Below are positions 6,035 through 12,688 of a DNA stretch of 12,947 bases, one piece after another. Positions within the stretch are counted from its first letter, which is position 1. The number at the start of each line of letters is the position of its first letter. The position numbers and the translations under genes were made by a program. The stretch comes from Thermoplasmata archaeon (GTDB lineage: Archaea; Thermoplasmatota; Thermoplasmata; Thermoplasmatales; Thermoplasmataceae): positions 1-12,947 of the forward strand of contig JAJZZZ010000033.1 of the NCBI GenBank assembly GCA_021797265.1, given 5' to 3'. The notes below the pieces were generated by a model. That model made no database searches and was not told the origin of the DNA. It saw only the letters and a list, made by a program, of their open reading frames with translations.

Positions 6035-7412
6035 CATATCCAATTCTGAACTCTTTAAAAAAATTGAATCTCTCCCTCCTGAGGAGAGGCTAAGGGCAGA
6101 GGACAGGCTTCACGTTATACTTCATCAGGAGAAGCACACTTTCGCATCCAGGCTTGAACTATTTCTGATGCTGTTAGGCCCGGGAATACTTGTTATGGTC
6201 GCAGACAACGATGCCGGTGGGGTCATAACCTATTCTCAAACAGGATCCATTTTTGGAATTGGGTTCTTCATTCCTTTCATGATCCTTATGCTGCCTGTGG
6301 CCTATTTTGTCCAGGAAATGACCGTAAGGCTCGGTGCAGTGACTCACCGCGGGCATGCTGAAATGATTTGGAAACGGTATGGAAGATTCTGGGGGTCATT
6401 CTCTCTTGCTGACCTCGTAGTTGCTAACTTCCTTACATTCATCACAGAATTTATTGGGATCACTGTGGGCCTCTCTATTTTTGGGGTTCCAGCGTTTATA
6501 TCAGCCACGGTTTTTGTTGCACTTGTTATTTCCATACAGCTTTTCCTGAGATATTACAGCTGGGAAAGGGTATCCCTTCTCATTGCAGCATTCAACCTAA
6601 TTTTCATCCCGCTGCTTCTATTCCTCCCGAACCCGGACTGGTCACTGGTTTCCAGGAGTTTTCTCACATGGAGGATAAGTGGTGGAGTGGGTTCCCTGTT
6701 CATCTATGTGCTGCTGGCAAACCTTGGGACCACCATTGCTCCATGGATGCTTTTCTTCCAGCAGTCATCAGTGGTTGACAAAGGCCTCACAAAGAATGAT
6801 ATCAGGAGGGGGCAGATAGATACCCTGATAGGGTCAGCAATTATGGTTGCAGTGGCAATCTGTATCATAATCCTGACCGGGATGACAGTCTACGGGTCAG
6901 ATACTGGGGGCACAGTAGGAGTTACAGAAATTCTGCAGATTTTCGCCGCAAAGGTTGGACTTCTGCCTATGAAACTCTTTGCGGCCGGACTTGTGGAAGC
7001 TGGTTTTATTGCTATTATTGCCATATCGGCAAGCACATCCTGGGCTGTGAGTGAAGCGTTTGGATGGAAAGGAAGCCTGAATCTCCCGGTGCGGGACAGG
7101 AAATCATTGAAGTTTTACATACCCAGTTTTTCTGCACTAATATTGGCAGCCGGCATAACACTGATACCCGGTGCACCACTGGGGTACCTTAACCTCACAG
7201 TGCAGGTCATCGCAACCATATTTATGCCTGCAGCTATGTTATTCCTCCTTCTTCTTTTGAATGACAGGGAGATAATGGGTGATTATGTAAACAGGAAATG
7301 GCAGAATGCTGTGGGATTCGGAATAATCGGGTTCCTTATAGCAATGAACGCCCTGTATGGGTTATCAGTTGCATTGCCGGCTATGTTCAGCCATTTGGTC
7401 TCGTTGCTTTAG
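6006..7412 (+). CDS. NRAMP-family metal ion transporter, divergent subgroup
   Basis: This 468-aa membrane protein has the NRAMP (LeuT-like) fold pattern, with about eleven hydrophobic segments after a charged cytoplasmic region of about 50 residues. The first core helix reads LLGPGILVMVADNDAGGVITYSQTG in pieces around residues 57-80. The family's DPGN metal motif appears as DNDAGG (67-72), so the usual Asn is replaced by Gly. In the sixth helix, GTTIAPWMLFF (241-251) stands where canonical members have MPH, so the metal-binding Met is Ala (A245). It resembles the common DDDPSG-type relatives, whose substrate is not firmly known to me; manganese should not be assumed. The frame opens at 5988, but ATG 6006 has the site AAAGGTGGG (5993-6001). 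A small membrane protein gene follows after 15 bases. Confidence 0.88.
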   Translation: MSLWKKHSHDISNSELFKKIESLPPEERLRAEDRLHVILHQEKHTFASRLELFLMLLGPGILVMVADNDAGGVITYSQTGSIFGIGFFIPFMILMLPVAYFVQEMTVRLGAVTHRGHAEMIWKRYGRFWGSFSLADLVVANFLTFITEFIGITVGLSIFGVPAFISATVFVALVISIQLFLRYYSWERVSLLIAAFNLIFIPLLLFLPNPDWSLVSRSFLTWRISGGVGSLFIYVLLANLGTTIAPWMLFFQQSSVVDKGLTKNDIRRGQIDTLIGSAIMVAVAICIIILTGMTVYGSDTGGTVGVTEILQIFAAKVGLLPMKLFAAGLVEAGFIAIIAISASTSWAVSEAFGWKGSLNLPVRDRKSLKFYIPSFSALILAAGITLIPGAPLGYLNLTVQVIATIFMPAAMLFLLLLLNDREIMGDYVNRKWQNAVGFGIIGFLIAMNALYGLSVALPAMFSHLVSLL

Positions 7413-7427
7413 TTGAAGGTGAATTTT

Positions 7428-7637
7428 GTGCCAAGACATGATTTAAAAGGAAAAGAAAACCAGGAAACTCTTCCGGAATTTGAGCAATTCATGCAGCTTG
7501 AAGAAATTGAAAGCCACGACAAGGTACCAGTGACAAAGATATCCTTCAGCAAGGGCACAAAGGTTGCTTTCTGGTTCCTCAGGATTTACATTGCGGTCAT
7601 GGTAATATTGGTTATCATAGGGTTTGCACGCGTGTGA
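7428..7637 (+). CDS. Small single-span membrane protein beside the NRAMP gene
   Basis: This 69-aa protein has an acidic, charged cytoplasmic region of about 45 residues followed by one membrane helix at about 48-67 and almost no tail (tail-anchored type). GTG at 7428 is chosen because AAGGTGA lies at 7416-7422, about six bases upstream; a TTG at 7413, directly after the transporter stop, would add five residues and has no site. The gene lies 15 bases after the NRAMP gene in the same orientation, so it may be a regulatory or stabilising subunit of that transporter. No family is recognised. A chance of it being non-coding is small, given the clear amphipathic-then-hydrophobic layout. Confidence 0.65.
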   Translation: MPRHDLKGKENQETLPEFEQFMQLEEIESHDKVPVTKISFSKGTKVAFWFLRIYIAVMVILVIIGFARV

Positions 7638-7653
7638 TTTCCAATTAGTTCCG

Positions 7654-7839
7654 CTACTTGATCTGCTTCATAAAATCTGAAGTGTCCGTCCCCAGAACAT
7701 ATGCATAAACAGTCGGCATCGCCGGGGATGAATGGACCAACCACTTCTGTTAAACGTTGATTAGAATCCCATCAAGAAGAGCCTTTACAGCAAAGGTATG
7801 CCTGAATTTGTGGGCATTTTGGGAATGAATTGGTTCGAT
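7654..7839 (-). pseudogene. Tyrosine recombinase (integrase) C-terminal remnant
   Basis: The minus strand encodes the catalytic end of a tyrosine recombinase: NAHKFRHTFAVKALLDG from about 7818, with the HxxRH catalytic box at 7812-7798; then QKWLVHSS (family consensus WLGHSS) at 7749-7726; and MPTVYAYVLG at 7719-7690, with the nucleophilic Tyr probably at 7707-7705. It ends at TAG 7656-7654. The frame is broken by an in-frame TAA at 7752-7750, exactly where a Val-type codon is expected between INV and QKW, and it is closed upstream by TAA at 7842-7840. A protein-like stretch in another frame starts at ATG 7915 (MDYMITFVEMG) and may be a displaced part of the same gene. The N-terminal half, with the first catalytic Arg, is missing. 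It marks a past integration event. Confidence 0.75.
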
Positions 7840-8027
7840 TTAGTTCCTGATCCTCCACTTCCATTTTTCTCAGCACAGCTTCCCCCATTTCAACAAACGT
7901 GATCATGTAGTCCATCTTGGCAGTGACCTATTTTAGCGGAAACACCTGAGAACGACAGAATAGAATTCCTACTCCTTAATCTTCATTCTATTTAAATATG
8001 GACTATTACATCTTTGTGTCTGGTTTC

Positions 8028-8034
8028 CTATATG
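8028..8034 (+). promoter_or_regulatory. TATA box for the 8057 gene
   Basis: CTATATG is centred 26 bp before the ATG at 8057, which has no Shine-Dalgarno site; this spacing is right for a leaderless archaeal transcript. Another A/T box, TATTTAAATA at 7988-7997, would give a longer leader. Confidence 0.45.
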
Positions 8035-8056
8035 GAACATAAATGCTTAAATTATC

Positions 8057-8335
8057 ATGGATGAGAAAATATTCACACAGAAGATATCAAGGATGCAGAA
8101 AGGTTCAAAGGTGGCAATAATACCTCTTAGTGCCGATTATGGTGACAGCATCACGGCAATAGGAGTTCCAGGTTCATTATCGGCAGAAAATCCTGTTGAG
8201 CTTAAGGGTCCATTTGAGGCATTCCTGGAGGATTTTGACGGTGAGGTCCTCAGGTTAAGGACTCCCATACATTACTGCCTCAAGGTTTCCATTGCCGACA
8301 TTAAGGATATCATGCTTCTGTCCACTACCATATAA
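8057..8335 (+). CDS. Hypothetical protein, 92 aa
   Basis: This is a soluble, slightly acidic protein without membrane segments. After a charged N-terminal helix (about 1-16) the pattern alternates short hydrophobic strands with Gly and charged turns (KVAIIPL, ITAIGVP, VELKGPF, EVLRLRTP, YCLKVSI), which suggests a small beta-barrel or SH3-like fold. It has a single Cys and no visible catalytic set. A leaderless start at 8057 fits the TATA box at 8028-8034. It is followed after 75 bases by a zinc-binding mini-protein gene with a separate start signal. I do not recognise the family. Confidence 0.65.
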   Translation: MDEKIFTQKISRMQKGSKVAIIPLSADYGDSITAIGVPGSLSAENPVELKGPFEAFLEDFDGEVLRLRTPIHYCLKVSIADIKDIMLLSTTI

Positions 8336-8410
8336 AGAATTAGGGACATTCAAGCAATTTTCATTACTCTTAATAGCGACCTTCTGATTTTTCCTTTGGA
8401 GTCTATTGAC

Positions 8411-8575
8411 ATGGTACAGGAATTGTTCAGGTGCGAGGCCTGTGGTGCAGTTTACGCAGATAAAGAGACAGCAGCAAAATGTGAGGAACACTGCAATACC
8501 ATGAATGCCTGCAATGTTGAATATCTCAGGCAATCACTAGGTGTGGTCTCACAGGTCAGGACTGGGATTTCATAG
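8411..8575 (+). CDS. Zinc-finger-like mini-protein, 54 aa
   Basis: A 54-residue protein begins MVQELFRCEACGAVYADK and has CxxC at C8/C11 and CxxHC at C24-C28, plus C34. This layout (RCxxCGxxYxDKExAxKCExxC, followed by an Asn/Cys-rich segment) resembles a widespread class of tiny archaeal proteins thought to bind one zinc ion; their role is not known to me. GGAG at 8398-8401 lies nine bases before the ATG, and a TATA-like TCTTAATAG sits about 35-40 bp upstream. The gene converges with the CWC gene on the other strand, with eight bases between the two stops. Confidence 0.7.
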   Translation: MVQELFRCEACGAVYADKETAAKCEEHCNTMNACNVEYLRQSLGVVSQVRTGIS

Positions 8576-8583
8576 CGAACAGG

Positions 8584-8742
8584 TCATTTCAACGCCAGGC
8601 CTGTCAGGCAATCACTGCAGACACAGTCCTTTGCAACCGCAGACAAAAGAAGCCTTTTCTCTGGTTCAAGTTGAATCGGTGAACACCAGCACTTTCCTGG
8701 AGCTCCGCATATGAATTCGGAGTGACATAATTCACACGTCAT
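8584..8742 (-). CDS. Cysteine-rich CWC-family protein, 52 aa
   Basis: From ATG 8742 the protein has eight cysteines in the CWC family arrangement: CELC (C3, C6), F-x-CG (C12), CWC (C18-C20) and CVCSDCL (C40, C42, C45). It is probably a small structural zinc protein; its cellular role is unknown. The frame extends upstream to 8838, which would add 32 residues including another CxxC, but family members start close to the first CxxC, and a TATA-like stretch lies about 28 bp before 8742, so the short form is preferred. The upstream CPIC and hydrophobic stretch are unusual, and the long form cannot be excluded. Confidence 0.75.
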   Translation of the reverse strand: MTCELCHSEFICGAPGKCWCSPIQLEPEKRLLLSAVAKDCVCSDCLTGLALK

Positions 8743-8766
8743 GTTTCTCGGCACATGGAAGGATCC

Positions 8767-8783
8767 TATTATCGTTAAAAAAA
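8767..8783 (-). promoter_or_regulatory. Promoter-like A/T stretch for the CWC gene
   Basis: On the minus strand TTTTTTTAACGATAATA ends about 25 bp before the ATG at 8742. No Shine-Dalgarno site precedes that ATG. Together these fit a leaderless start and help to decide between the short and long forms. Confidence 0.35.
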
Positions 8784-8890
8784 GTGTACAGATAGGGCAC
8801 GATAACAAGCTTGAAACATTATGGACATTTTCCATCACATGCGACTAAGAAAAGCCCATTACGCTGAGTTCAGGTGTGTTTTCTCTTCGG

Positions 8891-9072
8891 TTATTCCTCA
8901 AATGGGTGAAAAAGCACAGGAAGGCGGTGTCCTGTATCTTGTGACAGCATGATGAAGAAGACCTCAGGCAAGTCAGAACAGTACTTCACCGTATAGCCAT
9001 GGTTATTCAAGCACCGGCTCAAGACAAATGGCGGGTTGTTGAGAATATCCTACTGGTCTCATGGGTATTCAT
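8891..9072 (-). pseudogene. Small unknown gene, minus strand, probably frameshifted
   Basis: A minus-strand frame from 9049 to the TAA at 8893-8891 encodes 52 residues that look like real protein (for example HGYTVKYCSDLPEVFF and GHRLPVLFHPFEE) but has no ATG at its front; a TAG stands at 9052-9050. In the adjacent frame an ATG at 9072 gives MNTHETSR and reaches exactly this junction, so a single-base indel near 9049 would yield one protein of about 60 residues. The family is unknown. The plus strand of the same stretch is also fairly open in two frames (8839-8952, 8945-9109), so the strand choice is a judgement from protein-likeness. Confidence 0.4.
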
Positions 9073-9112
9073 CAACAGGAAGTTGACCGTGACTAATCGA
9101 GAGTGGTAATTT

Positions 9113-9124
9113 GTATTACTAATT
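9113..9124 (+). promoter_or_regulatory. A/T-rich promoter of the Rieske-cytochrome b operon
   Basis: TATTACTAATTA at 9113-9124 is centred about 25 bp before the ATG at 9144, within a longer A/T-rich run (9107-9140). No Shine-Dalgarno site precedes the ATG, which suggests a leaderless first gene. Later genes in the operon overlap or carry their own ribosome site. Confidence 0.45.
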
Positions 9125-9143
9125 ATCAATTATTAATATCTGT

Positions 9144-10019
9144 ATGAATGAAGATATAAATAAAATTGTCAAATCAGAACACGAAATGGTGGGAGAAACA
9201 TCTAAAAAAGAGTCTCAAAACGACGAGGAATACGATAAGACGAGACGAACTTTCATCAAAGGAGCAACCCTTTCCATTGGATCTCTACTTCTTGGCGGGG
9301 TATCCATAGGGAGATTTCTCACCCCATCCAGCAGAAATACTCCCGTGGCAAACAGCTATCCCAAGGCAATACTGGTGGACTCATCGGGAAATCCAATCAA
9401 GGCTTCCCAGATACCTTCTGCTACAACGCAGTCGAGCAGCTACCCCATTATGTCCTTCAATTACCCGCTGCAGAATGAGCCAAATATTCTTATGAGGTTG
9501 CATGGGGTGAAGATACCGGGTCCCGGAGTGCTATATGTCGGAAGAGACAGCATAATGGCTCTGAGCGGGATTTGCCAGCATCTTGGCTGTACTGTCCCAC
9601 TGCTTGATTATCACCCACATGGATCAATCCCCTTTGAAGCCCAGCTTATCGGATATACCAGCAGCAATTGGCCTGAGTATGGCCTCCTATACTGCAAGTG
9701 CCATGGCAGCCAGTATGATCCGACCCAGGGTGCCAAAAACCTCTACAATTCAGGTCCTGCACCGAGTCCGGCAAACCATTCCCTCCCTCAGGTTTATCTT
9801 GAAACAGATTCCAACGGATACATCTATGCAAATGGCATGAATCCTGAAAGTGCAGTTATAAGAGGCCATCTCTGGCAGCCTGCAGGCGAGGTTAAAGGTA
9901 GCCTTGTTGAATCTGAAAACCTTTCAGGCGGAACGGAACTGCCCTTTGATAACACGTTCAGCGCATACAAGACAATCGTGGTTTCCAGTTCAAATGGACC
10001 ATGGCCGGGTGATCTCTGA
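9144..10019 (+). CDS. Tat-exported Rieske iron-sulfur protein
   Basis: This 291-aa subunit of a cytochrome bc-type quinol oxidising complex carries electrons from quinol at the outer membrane face through a 2Fe-2S cluster. A twin-arginine motif, TRRTFIK (33-39), precedes a hydrophobic segment (41-57) that serves as signal and anchor. The cluster boxes are CQHLGC (144-149) and CKCHGS (184-189): ligands C144, H146, C184, H187, and a stabilising disulfide C149-C186. The 34 residues between the boxes are about 20 more than in mitochondrial or bacterial bc1 proteins. The C-terminal part (about 230-291) is a further extension ending in PWPGDL. Its stop overlaps the cytochrome b start by one base (TGATG), so the two are translated together. 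No c-type haem motif is found. Confidence 0.93.
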   Translation: MNEDINKIVKSEHEMVGETSKKESQNDEEYDKTRRTFIKGATLSIGSLLLGGVSIGRFLTPSSRNTPVANSYPKAILVDSSGNPIKASQIPSATTQSSSYPIMSFNYPLQNEPNILMRLHGVKIPGPGVLYVGRDSIMALSGICQHLGCTVPLLDYHPHGSIPFEAQLIGYTSSNWPEYGLLYCKCHGSQYDPTQGAKNLYNSGPAPSPANHSLPQVYLETDSNGYIYANGMNPESAVIRGHLWQPAGEVKGSLVESENLSGGTELPFDNTFSAYKTIVVSSSNGPWPGDL

Positions 10020-11221
10020 TGGCCCAGGAAGAGCCAAATGAGTACCGGATAGAGAAACTGTGGGAGGAGGAAGGTGCTCCTGAGGGATCATACAACATCC
10101 CACTGAGATCCATTTCCAAAAAGGAGCTGAGAATAGATTACTGGACCGGAGCTTTCCTCATGGCTGCCTTCGGATACCTTGCTTTCTCTGGCATATTAGT
10201 ATTCCTGTACTATCAGCAGAGCAGCCCCTACCTGTCTTCACAGGCGATCATTTTCGGTGTTCCCCTTGGGCATGTAATACTCACTTCCCATCTCTATATG
10301 GCCTACGCAATGATCATACTGGTTTACGTCCACATGTTCAGGAATTATTTCAAGGGGGCGTACAGAGGGAAATGGAGATGGCTGCAGTGGATCACTGGCG
10401 TATTGCTTTTTATCCTCGTCAACACCATAGCAATCCTTGGATATCTTCTTCAGGAAACATACATCAGCGTTGCAGCCACCCATGTCATGGAGTTGCTCAT
10501 AGAGAGAAGCGTAGTTGGAAGGCTGTTCCCGGCGCTGTCTAACTGGATTGTCGGAATACTGGTCGGAAATGGCACAACAGCAGCCTCATTCGGCCACATA
10601 CTGGCACTCCATGTAACAGCAGTGGGGGCACTGATAATGCTCCTGATCGGCGTACACTTCTTCCTGTTTGAAAAATCGGGCCCACACGGCATTAATGAAA
10701 GCGAAGATAAGAAAACTTCAAAGAAGAAAGAGAAGAACATTCCATGGTTCCCGGCAAATGCTCTTTACACAGGTTTTGTATCCCTTATCTTCATTGGCAT
10801 TGTCCTCATATTTTCCGCATTGTTTATGCAGCAACTGCAGACCGGTTATGGAGTATTGGCGTATGGTGAGCTGCCCTTTCCTGACTGGTACATTATGCCC
10901 GTGTACAAGCTGATGGACCTGGCCGGTTACGGACTGTCCACAGGCGGTGTTCCCCTGGTTACCTTGTTCTTTGTGTTCCTTTTCATGGTGCCCTTCATTG
11001 ACAGGTACAAGGAATCAGGTGCACTGGAGAGGCCGATGATGACTGTATTCGGTGTATTTTTCCTGATTGCCCTTCCGGTTATGGCACTCTGGGGATACTC
11101 ACAGCCTGGCCTCACCCAGACAAGGATAATGACCATGTATATGTGGTGGGGAATTACATTCGTTTCTTTCCTGACAGTCTATGCAATGAGGTTTGCAAAA
11201 AAGGATCTTGATTTATCATGA
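10019..11221 (+). CDS. Cytochrome b, quinol-oxidising subunit
   Basis: This 400-aa membrane protein has about eight hydrophobic segments and binds two b haems. The ligands are H91 and H105 in helix 2 (14 apart, in SHLYMAYAMIILVYVH) and H198 and H213 in helix 4 (15 apart, the spacing of b6-type proteins). The quinol-site motif PEWY is PDWY here (288-291), a form reported from organisms with low-potential (menaquinone-type) quinones. Helices 5-8 are fused in one chain, as in bc1, after a lysine-rich loop (231-239). It overlaps the Rieske gene by one base and the next gene by four (ATGA). With the Rieske protein it would move protons while passing electrons to an unidentified acceptor. Confidence 0.93.
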   Translation: MAQEEPNEYRIEKLWEEEGAPEGSYNIPLRSISKKELRIDYWTGAFLMAAFGYLAFSGILVFLYYQQSSPYLSSQAIIFGVPLGHVILTSHLYMAYAMIILVYVHMFRNYFKGAYRGKWRWLQWITGVLLFILVNTIAILGYLLQETYISVAATHVMELLIERSVVGRLFPALSNWIVGILVGNGTTAASFGHILALHVTAVGALIMLLIGVHFFLFEKSGPHGINESEDKKTSKKKEKNIPWFPANALYTGFVSLIFIGIVLIFSALFMQQLQTGYGVLAYGELPFPDWYIMPVYKLMDLAGYGLSTGGVPLVTLFFVFLFMVPFIDRYKESGALERPMMTVFGVFFLIALPVMALWGYSQPGLTQTRIMTMYMWWGITFVSFLTVYAMRFAKKDLDLS

Positions 11222-11418
11222 AGTCGACAACAGCGATATTTGTCATAGTGGCGATTCAATTGATCGTTGATTTTTTTATGTGGTACTTTGCCATAGAACA
11301 CCCGTTTAAATACCAGGCATACTGGGCGGTAATGCTGGCCATCAATGTGATTTTGCTCTCGCTTGTCATGCTCATAATCTTAAGGTATTATATCAAAAGG
11401 AGTGAGTTATATGGATAA
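11218..11418 (+). CDS. Small two-span membrane protein of the cytochrome b operon
   Basis: This 66-aa protein has two hydrophobic helices at about 5-27 and 34-57 and a short basic tail (RYYIKRSELYG). Its ATG overlaps the cytochrome b stop (ATGA), and its own stop overlaps the start of the next gene, so it is locked into the operon. No haem, copper or iron-sulfur motif is visible. It is likely an accessory subunit or assembly factor of the Rieske/cytochrome b complex. The family is unknown to me. Confidence 0.75.
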   Translation: MKSTTAIFVIVAIQLIVDFFMWYFAIEHPFKYQAYWAVMLAINVILLSLVMLIILRYYIKRSELYG

Positions 11419-11749
11419 AGTTTCACTGAATATGTACTATGCTTCAATGATCATATACATGATTGGGGGAATTCCCCTGATACTGTATACATTAATCATC
11501 AGGCCTATTGCTGAACTCTATAATGAACCCATTTCATCCATGGTTTCGCCGGTATTTGGCAACTATGGCATTTATCTGAGGAATCTGTTCATCGTTTCAA
11601 TTGTGATAGTGACAATTTCTCTGGTGCTGTTTCTCATATCAGTATACAGGGCAAAACACGGCAACAGGAAAATATCCACATTTACAATTGTGTTCCCAAT
11701 AATCCTGTACATATTTGGATATGCTCTCCTGGGGGTTTCAGGAATATGA
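11411..11749 (+). CDS. Three-span membrane protein of the cytochrome b operon
   Basis: This 112-aa protein has hydrophobic helices at about 10-31, 59-80 and 91-110. The ATG at 11411 has AAAAGGAG at 11395-11402, eight bases upstream; a GTG at 11402 would add three residues but lies on top of that site, so ATG is chosen. It overlaps the previous gene by eight bases and the next by four. The loop between helices 1 and 2 (about 32-58) would lie outside the cell if the N-terminus is inside. No cofactor motif is visible, and the function is unknown beyond its place in the operon. Confidence 0.75.
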   Translation: MDKVSLNMYYASMIIYMIGGIPLILYTLIIRPIAELYNEPISSMVSPVFGNYGIYLRNLFIVSIVIVTISLVLFLISVYRAKHGNRKISTFTIVFPIILYIFGYALLGVSGI

Positions 11750-11985
11750 AGATCTTTAGGGCACGCACGGTAAGTGAGGCACAGAGGAAGAGGGGAGGGA
11801 AGAATAAAATCATCGCAGGGATTGTTATGTTAATAATATCCGTGCCAGTATTTATCCTTTACAATTATTTCCCTACAGTGAGCCCACAGATTGGGCCTAA
11901 TCAGATAGGCAGCTGGATAGCGGTTGCCCTGTCCTTCTTCGGGTTTGTATCCATCATAATGGGTGCGGGTGAACTTAATATATAA
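11746..11985 (+). CDS. Two-span membrane protein, last gene of the cytochrome b operon
   Basis: This 79-aa protein has a strongly basic N-terminal region (about 1-20, rich in Arg and Lys), which should stay in the cytoplasm, then two helices at about 22-41 and 54-75 joined by a short loop with PTVSPQIGPNQIG. Its ATG overlaps the preceding stop (ATGA). A T-rich run begins directly after its own stop, so it closes the operon. It has no known motif. It is probably a subunit or assembly protein of the same respiratory complex. Confidence 0.75.
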   Translation: MKIFRARTVSEAQRKRGGKNKIIAGIVMLIISVPVFILYNYFPTVSPQIGPNQIGSWIAVALSFFGFVSIIMGAGELNI

Positions 11986-12009
11986 TTTTTCAAAATAATT
12001 ATTTTTTTA
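11986..12009 (+). terminator. T-rich transcription terminator after the cytochrome b operon
   Basis: TTTTT at 11986-11990 follows the TAA by no bases, and a run of seven T lies at 12002-12008. Archaeal termination relies on such T-runs without a strong hairpin. The opposite strand offers only weaker T-runs for the convergent regulator gene. Confidence 0.55.
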
Positions 12010-12040
12010 GACTATGTTCCCAATTTCAAATATCCAGAAT

Positions 12041-12622
12041 CTATTCTTTTATCAGGGTTTCTTGCACTGCCTGCATCTTAATGAATCCTTCAGAAGTTTC
12101 AACGTTGATTACGTTAAAATCGTATACACTGAGGAGACCGCGCAAACCCTCTGAAGTGCATCTCGCTGACTCTAGGCTGTTTCCCACACCTGATATAACG
12201 AAGTTTGCCGTCCTGTCATTCAGTTCTATATCCAGCATGTCTATGGGAATCAGGTAGCGGTAATCCTTGAAAAAACCTGTAAGTTCCTTGAAATTTTTGG
12301 CATAGGTTTTTAGAATGTTTCCAAGGACAACTCCTCGGTCATACCATCTTTTGACAACTCCGTCTTCCCCATTCTGCCATGAAAGCTTGATCATGGTGTC
12401 AAGAAGTATTCCGGGAATTGGGACAGCATCTATATCCCGCATTATTTCTATAACCCTCACAGTTCTCATTACGTCTTCGGAGCGGAGCCCCACTTTGTTT
12501 GCTTCAATAAAAAGGGTAGCAGCCTCACTGAGGAGAGAGCTTAAAGTCTTTCCTTTTTCATTGGCCTCATCTTCCAGTGATTTCACAATTTCACTTTTCA
12601 TGGAAATACTCAGTCTCGCCAT
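12041..12622 (-). CDS. Ribbon-helix-helix transcriptional regulator with a C-terminal domain
   Basis: From ATG 12622 (193 aa) the first 43 residues are a ribbon-helix-helix DNA-binding domain: strand ARLSISM, helix SEIVKSLEDEANEKG, turn, then helix TLSSLLSEAATLFIEA. Such proteins bind operators as dimers. The remaining 150 residues mix helices and strands (for example ANFVISGVG, FNVINVET) and may be a ligand-sensing or multimerising domain I do not recognise. The frame runs up to a TTG at 12685, but GAAGAAGG at 12630-12637 and a TATA-like box near 12657-12666 support 12622. It is transcribed towards the cytochrome b operon. Its targets are unknown. Confidence 0.8.
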   Translation of the reverse strand: MARLSISMKSEIVKSLEDEANEKGKTLSSLLSEAATLFIEANKVGLRSEDVMRTVRVIEIMRDIDAVPIPGILLDTMIKLSWQNGEDGVVKRWYDRGVVLGNILKTYAKNFKELTGFFKDYRYLIPIDMLDIELNDRTANFVISGVGNSLESARCTSEGLRGLLSVYDFNVINVETSEGFIKMQAVQETLIKE

Positions 12623-12656
12623 TTTTCTGCCTTCTTCACTATCCACTACTTGGTTG

Positions 12657-12666
12657 AAATATTTTT
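12657..12666 (-). promoter_or_regulatory. TATA-like box of the RHH regulator gene
   Basis: AAAAATATTT on the minus strand lies about 40 bp before the ATG at 12622. That predicts a leader of about 15 bases holding the Shine-Dalgarno site at 12630-12637. Confidence 0.35.
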
Positions 12667-12688
12667 CCAAAGTTGGTATTGCCAAAGT

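Noticed and set aside
8255..8533. 92-codon minus-strand frame
   Set aside because: Lies antisense across two supported genes and has the shadow-like composition expected from them.
8839..8952. 37-codon plus-strand frame (MRLRKAHYAEF) and its neighbour at 8945-9109
   Set aside because: The minus-strand reading of the same bases is more protein-like; kept as an open question in the findings, not as a gene.
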